Shown here piece after piece: positions 57,891-64,000 of a stretch of DNA of 64,000 nucleotides. Numbering within the stretch: the first letter of the stretch is position 1; every line of letters starts with the position of its first letter. Under the pieces are notes generated by a model. It was not told the DNA's origin and ran no database searches. It saw only the letters and a list, made by a program, of their open reading frames with translations. The stretch spans positions 1,984,001-2,048,000 of the forward strand of contig JANATF010000003.1 of NCBI GenBank assembly GCA_029449245.1, given 5' to 3'. A program made the position numbers and the translations under genes. The stretch is from Mortierella alpina. Taxonomy: Eukaryota > Mortierellomycota > Mortierellomycetes > Mortierellales > Mortierellaceae.

Positions 57891-60800
57891 ATGAACAAGC
57901 ACACACTAGACGACCCGCCTTCGCGGGACAGAGATCATTCGCCCATGGGCGACATTGGCTCTGCAGGCACTGGCTCGAATGAACCCACTGCCAGCAACGA
58001 CATGAACCTCGACGAAGAACCAGCGCCAAAACGAGTGAAGAGCAGCCACAGCAGCGATTCGCAATCCACGGCCACGCCTCATCCCGAACCAGAGTCAGAG
58101 TCAACACCCATGGTCGGTGCTGTGGGGCAGCAAGTGGGGCAGCACGCGGCAGAGCACTTGGACTCTACAATCGCAGCTCACCAGGACAACGACCGGGAGG
58201 ACGACTCTAGTGACGCCTATTGCACGGATGATGATAGTGATGACAACCAAGATCGCCAAGACCAGGAAGACGCTACGCATCAGCTCACAAAGAACGACAT
58301 GACCGGCGATATGGATATCGATGCAGACCCGAGCTCTAGAGAGCCACACAATGACGGCCCGACAGCCTCGATGACCATTCCTTCCTCGACACCTGGTCTG
58401 GAAACCACGACTGAGGAAGGCGGGACCAACGCACAAGGCGATAGAGTTGTTACTGGATCCCTACTACCGGAAATATCTCTGAAGGAAAGAGCCGAGCTGA
58501 CAGTGGAAGTTCGAAAGAGAAGCGAGCATGCCCTAGCGATAAACCGACAGTTCCAGGAGGTGCTGAGTAAACATCTGAAAGAAGTGGAGAAGGCGCGTAT
58601 CAGGAACAGGGAGCTCTGGGTAAGCTTGACTTGCATCAGTGCAACTCGAGACGTGTCTTTTTGTCCCTTTTCTTTTTGGCAACGGATGAGCGCTCTGACC
58701 ATCATTTTTGTTCTTGTGCTGGATGTAGGCTGATGTAACGGAACTCGTGGAGAAATATGAACGCACCAAACGAGCACCGGTTGTACTACCTAAAGCAAGA
58801 CTTGGTCCTCCGTACTTCATTAACAAGCAACGTGAGGTACTGGTTATCGGGGTCGACAGATCGAATGCCAAAAGCATGGCCTATATGCAACGTTTACAGA
58901 TTTTAACCTACTATCAATTTGAAATGCAATTTTTGTAGGTGCCACCGGACAATATCGACGCTCTCCGCCGCCACGAAAGGCCGCTTGTAGTGCATGAGAA
59001 TGCAGTATCGTGGACCGAGCCTGAGCGCGAGAAACTCAAGAAGGGAGTCATTGCAGAGAACCGACGGATGTTCATTGACCAGTTGATTGAGTCAGGAGAG
59101 GCGCCCGACTCACTTCCAGCCGACGCAGTCTCTGACATTGATTTGATGCTCAATACAAAAGGACTCGACTGGCATCGCATTTCAGAGCAATTTGTAAGAG
59201 CCGTCTGTTTTTTCGCCCCGACCCGTGTCTTCGCCGTGATATGATGGGTTGGATCATAAATACTAACAAGATCAAGTAATCATGTTTTGCAAAGGTTGTT
59301 ACAAGGAATGCGTCCGAGTGTCTTATCCAGTGGACGGGACAGGATCATCCAGGCATCAACAAAAGAGAATGGTCAAAGGAGGAAATTGCCAAGCTCGACG
59401 AGATGGCTTCCAAACATCGTGAGCGCAACTGGGTCCAGATTGCGCTTGATCTCGCAACCAATCGCACCGCAGCTCAGTGTTTACAAAAGTATCGTTCAAG
59501 GATGACCAAGATGGTCTCTAAAGAGTAAGTGCATTTTCTTTTTTTTCGCTTCCGCGTGGTGTTTTAAAGTCGATGGTCTGCGCGGACCATGAGGGTGCGA
59601 TACGAACTAAACTGATATGTTGTTTCGACCCTATTTATAGGCTATGGACTGAAGAAGAAGACAATATCCTGGCCGAGGCAGTGCGTCTGCTGGGTGAGAG
59701 GAATTGGCAACAAATATCATATTGTCTGGAAAACAGGAACGCAGGACAATGTATGATCCGCTGGTCCAAGACTCTAAATCCTACGATCCGACGCGGTCGT
59801 TGGCTTCCAGAAGAGGACGGTGTTTTGAGAGCGGCTGTGACAGTCTACGGCGCAGGTCGATGGTCAAAGATCCAGCAACATGTATTGGGCAGAACCGATG
59901 TCCAGTGTCGCGAACGTTACATGAACGTTCTGGCTCCCACTGTCAAGGCAGGACCGTGGACAGAGGACGAGCTTCAGAAGTTACAGGAATATGTGGCTCA
60001 GTATGGCAAACAGTGGGCCAAAATTGCCAGTTTGATGGATGGTCGGACGGATAACCAAGTTGCCCGTCGCTGGAAGCTGATGTGCAGAGATGAAAAGCGA
60101 AAGAATGAAGGAAAGGCGCCCAGACCATATCTCGCGTCAGGACGCCGACCGGGACGAACGACCATGGCGGTCGTTCCGAATCTGGAGAAGCACAGGGAGG
60201 CTATCAAGAGAGCTGCTGAAAAGCTCAGGAGAAAGGAAATAATACTACAAAACAAGCTGGCCAGGAAAGAGCAGGCCAGACAGAGGGCTATTGAGCGACA
60301 GGAGAGGGAACTGCGGAACCAGTATGAGTGTTTCTTACGCCGACAACGGGAGGTTTACGACTTGTGGGCGAGCCATTGGGGAAAGTACGTGGACCCGATC
60401 GAGAAGGTCTTCAACCTGGGTATTCCGCCAAAATTGCCACGAGCGGAGGATTCTGGAGAGCGTCCTAGTGAGCAGGAGCAGGAAAAGGACACACCAACCA
60501 GTGTTCAAAACAGGAACAAGCCCGAAGAAGGGGACACAGAAGCCAAATTCGACATTGCCACCATCACCAATCCTCAGGTCCCGGAACCATCATCCACGCT
60601 CCATCCCGGAAAAGTGCGTCCTGTACCGCCCTGTGTTGCGACGCTGGAAGCCTTTGAAAAGCTGGTACAGCAAGGGCAGCATTCTGAATCACGCTTCCAA
60701 ATCACGCAGGTTCTTACGTCCGGCGGTCTATCGTGTAACCAGCTCACCACACTGCCGCTCACTCGAGAGGAACAGCAACAGCCCGAGTTTGTCGAATTGG

Positions 60801-60943
60801 CAGAACGATTTGATGCCGTTTTTACGTGGCCCATGATGATGGGAATGTTGCATATGGGCTTTGCAAGAGAGGTTGTCCACCCTCCATCCGTCGGTAGAAG
60901 TGGGTCGCTTTCCAGGATGTCGAGAAAGACTTCAGAGCAGTGA
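57891..60943 (+). CDS. Myb-repeat protein, SNAPC4 (SNAP190)-like
   Basis: Likely large Myb subunit of a snRNA-activating complex, binding the proximal sequence element of snRNA genes. Exons: 57891-58619, 58729-58836, 58939-59193, 59295-59524, 59641-60943; sum in frame, 874 aa. Acidic, Ser-rich N-terminus (about 1-190), a helical region (LTVEVRKRSEHALAINRQFQ), then Trp-rich repeats from about 330: WTEPEREKLKKGVIAENRR, REWSKEEIAKLDEMASKHRE, ELWTEEEDNILAEAVRLLGE, RGRWLPEEDGVLRAAVTVYG and AGPWTEDELQKLQEYVAQYG, that is four full repeats plus a divergent first half repeat, the SNAP190 arrangement. The DWHRISEQF to CLIQWTGQDHP bridge also fits. After the repeats come a basic coiled coil and a Ser/Glu tail. 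Animal-type Myb proteins with three repeats are the alternative. Start at MNKHTLDDPPS; an in-frame upstream ATG at 57714 reads as leader. Confidence 0.82.
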
Positions 60944-61170
60944 TAATGATGAAAGCGCTCAAGATGAAGGCGCAGCACGAAATCGGCTTCGAAACATGCG
61001 TTGCGCTTCAATTTGCATTTTTGTTTTTTAGGCGAGAACAATGAGCGCGTTATCATCATTGTAGACTTTTACGAGTTCTACTGTCAAAATGGCTGACTTT
61101 ATGGGAATACATGTCGTAGTGATACATACAGGGAGCTAATAAAGCGCAAGAGCTGTTGAGTGAGTCGCGT
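60944..61170. other. short convergent intergenic region
   Basis: 3' ends of the SNAPC4-like (+) and TRAK-like (-) genes, with AATAAAG at 61138. Nothing else seen. Confidence 0.4.
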
Positions 61171-63524
61171 CTAAAATAAGTCCTCTTCCTGCGACTCTCT
61201 AGGTCCCGAACCCATTGGCTTCCATCGCCCTCTAAAGTCTGCTTGTGGAGGAGCTGGGGGTAAGGATGGGCGTCTGGAGCTGCCCGAGTATGTCCATGAC
61301 GAAGCTGCCGATGTTGACCACGAGGCCGCTGCTGTCATAGAGTTGCGATTGGATCGATTGCTGGCGATGGGGATAGGTTTCGTACTAGTCGCCTCTGCGT
61401 CTGGCGTGAAGACGGAATCTCTGGAGGTGGGCACGTCAGACGTAGAGAAGGAGGAGGTCCTTGTTCGTCCCTCACGGCCTTGAGATCCTACTGCAGACTT
61501 CCCTATGGAATTGGATATATTGGCTTGGGCGTTCACTGCGAAGGCTGAAGAGGACGGCCGTGCCTTGTGGTGTTGCGATGATGGGATTGGGATGCTGGAA
61601 GCCTTGGTTTTGGTGATCACATTGGAAAGATCTGCAGAACTGGTGGCCAAGAGCAGATACTTGAGACCTAATGTGTTTTGAGCATCCAAAGTCGCGCGTC
61701 GTCCATCAGAGGAGGAAGCCACGGAGGAGAAGGACGTGTTTCCGACATCTTTATCGTTGTTGGATCCCGATGGTGCTAATGGTGCTAACGGGGGTTTCCC
61801 AATGTCGGTCTGTGTCGGATTGAACGACGACGCCCCAGGCTGACTACCTTTGCCGGGTACACTCAAGTTGGATCCCGCCTTTTGATTGGCCATTGTCATC
61901 ATACTGAGGGTTCTGCCAATGTCGCGGATTGAGCTGGGAGACTGCTGCAGCGGCGAAAGGACACTGGAGATACCGACTGCGCCGCCACTGGTTGTCCAAG
62001 GTGGTCTGGACGTTCCCGATAGCACTGTCTGCAGAATGTTGTTTTCCTCGAGACGTTGGTGCAGCTCAGCAGATAGGGATAACCGCTGGGGCAGAGATGT
62101 TGCCATGTGAACAGGGGCATTTTCGTGAACAGGGGCATTTTCGTGAACAGGGGCATTTTCGTGAACAGGGGCATTTTCATGAGCAGTCCTGTGATGACCG
62201 CTGTCAAACATGGATGGCGAATGGTCCCGCTTGTCCTTTGAAGAGTCCCCGAGTTCACTTGCAAGTGATCCGTGGTTGAAACCAGCCAATTCCTGATCCA
62301 GTCCCCGGGAAAATCCATTCAACTCTTGATCGAGATTGCCAAGTTCTTGTCCAAGCGTATTTGTGCCGACTGGATGAGCACTCCAAGGTCCGTTATCGAA
62401 CATCGGGTCTAGCTCCTCCATAGGTTCAGAGTTGACTTGGTGCCTACCAAAACTTTCCGTTTCCTCTGACCGATTGTGGGAGGAGGATCTTCTGGATCTT
62501 TGGTTGGCCTCATCCTGCCGCCGTTGCTCCTCCAGCTCTGGGTGCTCACCAGTCTTATTGTCCCAGATCGCTGCCTGTGGGCCACGCGCGGATGACCATC
62601 CCCGGCCTTCTAGGTCCGACTCGATCCTTAGCGTATGGATTGTCTCCTGTGCCTCCTCAAGCAGCTGGGCATATTCCCGCGTGTTGGTCATCATTTCAAC
62701 GACCTTGCCCTCACACTTCATCTGCCTTGCCTCAAGTTCTTCCAGTGTCAGCCGCATGGTATCGCTATCTGAGAATACCTTCCCGAGATCGGACTGGATC
62801 ATCTTCACAGCTTGGGTGGTGCTGGACTGGGTCTGCTTCTGTTTCTTTAGGGCGTTATCGAGTTGGATTTGCAGATTGACGTTGAGTTCCTGGGTCGCTG
62901 CCAGCTCCTGTTCCACCTCTCCAAGCCGCCGTGCGTACGAGTTGACCTTGGATTTGGCGTCCATCATCTCGGCACTGATCTCGGACATGTGCTCCGAAAG
63001 CTCGTCGAGCTCTTTGCGAAAGATTTTGAGCTCGTTCCTGCAAGTGTCGAGCTCCTTCTGCAAGAACCGGTTATGACCTGTGAGCTCTCTGACGTCGTAT
63101 TCTGCATTGGAAAGCTGATATGAGAGTTCCTGAGAATGCTTTGCCTTGGACTGAAGGGTGACATTTTCATCCTGCAAGGATTGAATCTACGTAGATCCAA
63201 GTTGGTCGAGGGGAACATGCTAGTGTTAGGACATGGGTATGTTGCTGTGACTTCTAAAAGATCTGCAACGAGTATTGGTAACTGAAGGTGCCGTACCTTG
63301 GAGGTCGTCTCGACCTCAAGTCTTTGCATCTGCTGATGCAAGTCCAGGCCCAATCGTGCTGCGAGATCCAAGTTTGAAGCCAGGCCCTGCCGTTCCTGTT
63401 CCTTTTGGATCAAAAGTCGCCTAAGCAAATCTGTGTCGTGGATATTTTCCACTTGCGCCAGTATGTCATCGTCAAAGTCTTGGAGTGGTGCTAGTTCTTT
63501 TCCTGGAGCGGCAGTAGCGGTCAT
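61171..63524 (-). CDS. coiled-coil protein resembling TRAK/Milton/HAP1 motor adaptors
   Basis: Possible cytoplasmic dynein/kinesin adaptor. Two exons: 63297-63524 and 61171-63186, in frame, 747 aa. Residues 1-45 are acidic/helical (DFDDDILAQVENIHDTDLL). A CC1-box-like motif follows: NLDLAARLGLDLHQQ with AAxxG at 55-59, the sequence with which dynein adaptors contact dynein light intermediate chain. Long coiled coil about 77-265 (ENVTLQSKAKHSQELSYQL; LQKELDTCRNELKIFRKELDE) ending in YAQLLEEAQETIHTLR at 248-263, which resembles the end of the HAP1_N region in TRAK proteins. Residues after about 270 are Ser/Gly/Pro-rich and disordered, with four tandem HENAPV units and a conserved-looking end (SSRRPSLPPAPP; GRWKPMGSG; QEEDLF). 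Family call rests on motif order from memory, without an alignment. Start MTATAAPGKELAPL is the only upstream ATG. Confidence 0.6.
62104..62178. repeat. 18-bp in-frame tandem repeat encoding HENAPV, about 4 copies
   Basis: The plus strand repeats GTGAACAGGGGCATTTTC four times, nearly without change; the last copy drifts. It encodes (HENAPV)n on the minus strand in the disordered tail of the TRAK-like protein. Confidence 0.9.
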
Positions 63525-64000
63525 AAACAGGGCACAAAGAATGGTTGGTCAGCAGCCCGTTCATCAAACAAGGCGACCCGGTAACAGACGGGAACGCCAT
63601 CTGATGTCTTTTTTTCTTTTTTTGAGTTGCAACTCGCTGTTTCAATGCCTCGACCGTTACGTCCGTTTCAAGGAAAAAAAAAAAGAAAAAAGCTGCACTT
63701 CTGGACTTGACCCCATGGTCCCTATATCCTTACCTGCTCTCCTGCCAGTGGGCGAGTTGTCTCCTTGTCCTGAATAGACACCATCCTGGGATTGATTGTA
63801 CGGCGGCGGGGTATTATTCTAATACAGCGGTTCCAACAAAAACTGATGGTGAGTTTTCTGATTATGTGATTGTACACATCTGGTATCGTTCGAGGCTGCG
63901 ATATCAGTCTCGTAAGCATCCTGCCCCAAGTTGAAAGCAAGCACTAGGTGAAGCCTCAGGTAGCATGAGGCATAGTATCGTTGCTGCTGTTGCGCGGTGG
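63525..64000. other. upstream region of the TRAK-like gene, running off the window
   Basis: 476 bp with A/T runs (63607-63624 and 63677-63692) and no supported gene. It probably holds the promoter of the minus-strand gene ending at 63524. Confidence 0.35.

Noticed and set aside
1-64000. tRNA, rRNA, CRISPR or prokaryotic mobile elements
   Set aside because: No B-box-type GGTTCGAATCC context outside coding DNA, no repeat-spacer array, and no bacterial or phage gene signatures were found by eye.

Overview
The window is nuclear DNA of a filamentous fungus. I infer an early-diverging lineage, most likely Mortierellomycotina or a relative in Mucoromycota. The sequence itself shows: intron-rich genes with mostly 50-140 bp GT-AG introns, intergenic gaps of about 0.2-3 kb, CT-rich 5' leaders, long poly-Gln and acidic tracts, and a gene set mixing typical fungal families (GT15 mannosyltransferase, shugoshin, Csm1) with families better known from animals (HUWE1-like HECT ligase, SNAPC4-like Myb protein, Na,K-ATPase-like P-type ATPase, a TRAK/HAP1-like coiled-coil protein). 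There is no operon, phage, CRISPR or tRNA signal.

Layout. 1-959: upstream DNA. 960-14217 (+): a 12-exon giant HECT E3 ubiquitin ligase (TOM1/HUWE1 class, 3,875 aa predicted). 15205-18060: a small membrane protein with a proline-rich tail, then a decayed second copy; a 431-bp palindromic MITE-like element lies between them. 18671-24810 (-): mitochondrial ribosomal protein mL38, a hypothetical membrane protein, and a KRE2/MNT1-type mannosyltransferase. 25545-29218 (+): a kinesin-7-like motor with a 6-nt microexon. 29469-31919 (-): a Gln-rich protein with a thrice-repeated phospho-like motif. 32806-36585 (-): a P2C-type cation ATPase. 36586-39580: gene-poor, with one doubtful small gene. 39581-40843 (+): mitochondrial ADP/ATP carrier. 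41266-43094 (-): monopolin Csm1/Pcs1. 44974-51489 (+): ABCC/MRP transporter. 51685-54529 (+): shugoshin. 54781-56711 (+): ALG3. 56906-57565 (-): C-terminally anchored coiled-coil protein. 57891-60943 (+): SNAPC4-like Myb protein. 61171-63524 (-): coiled-coil protein resembling the TRAK/Milton/HAP1 motor adaptors.

The genes form no single pathway, but themes recur: chromosome segregation (Csm1, shugoshin), microtubule motors and adaptors (kinesin-7, TRAK-like), protein glycosylation (GT15, ALG3) and mitochondrial function (mL38, ADP/ATP carrier). I rebuilt gene models by hand. For the main multi-exon genes I checked that the exon lengths keep frame from start to stop. The strongest leads are the TRAK/HAP1-like putative dynein adaptor with an AAxxG (CC1-box-like) motif, the nested-hairpin MITE, the tandem gene with a decaying second copy, the intron that splits the catalytic-cysteine codon of the HECT ligase, and the 6-nt kinesin microexon.
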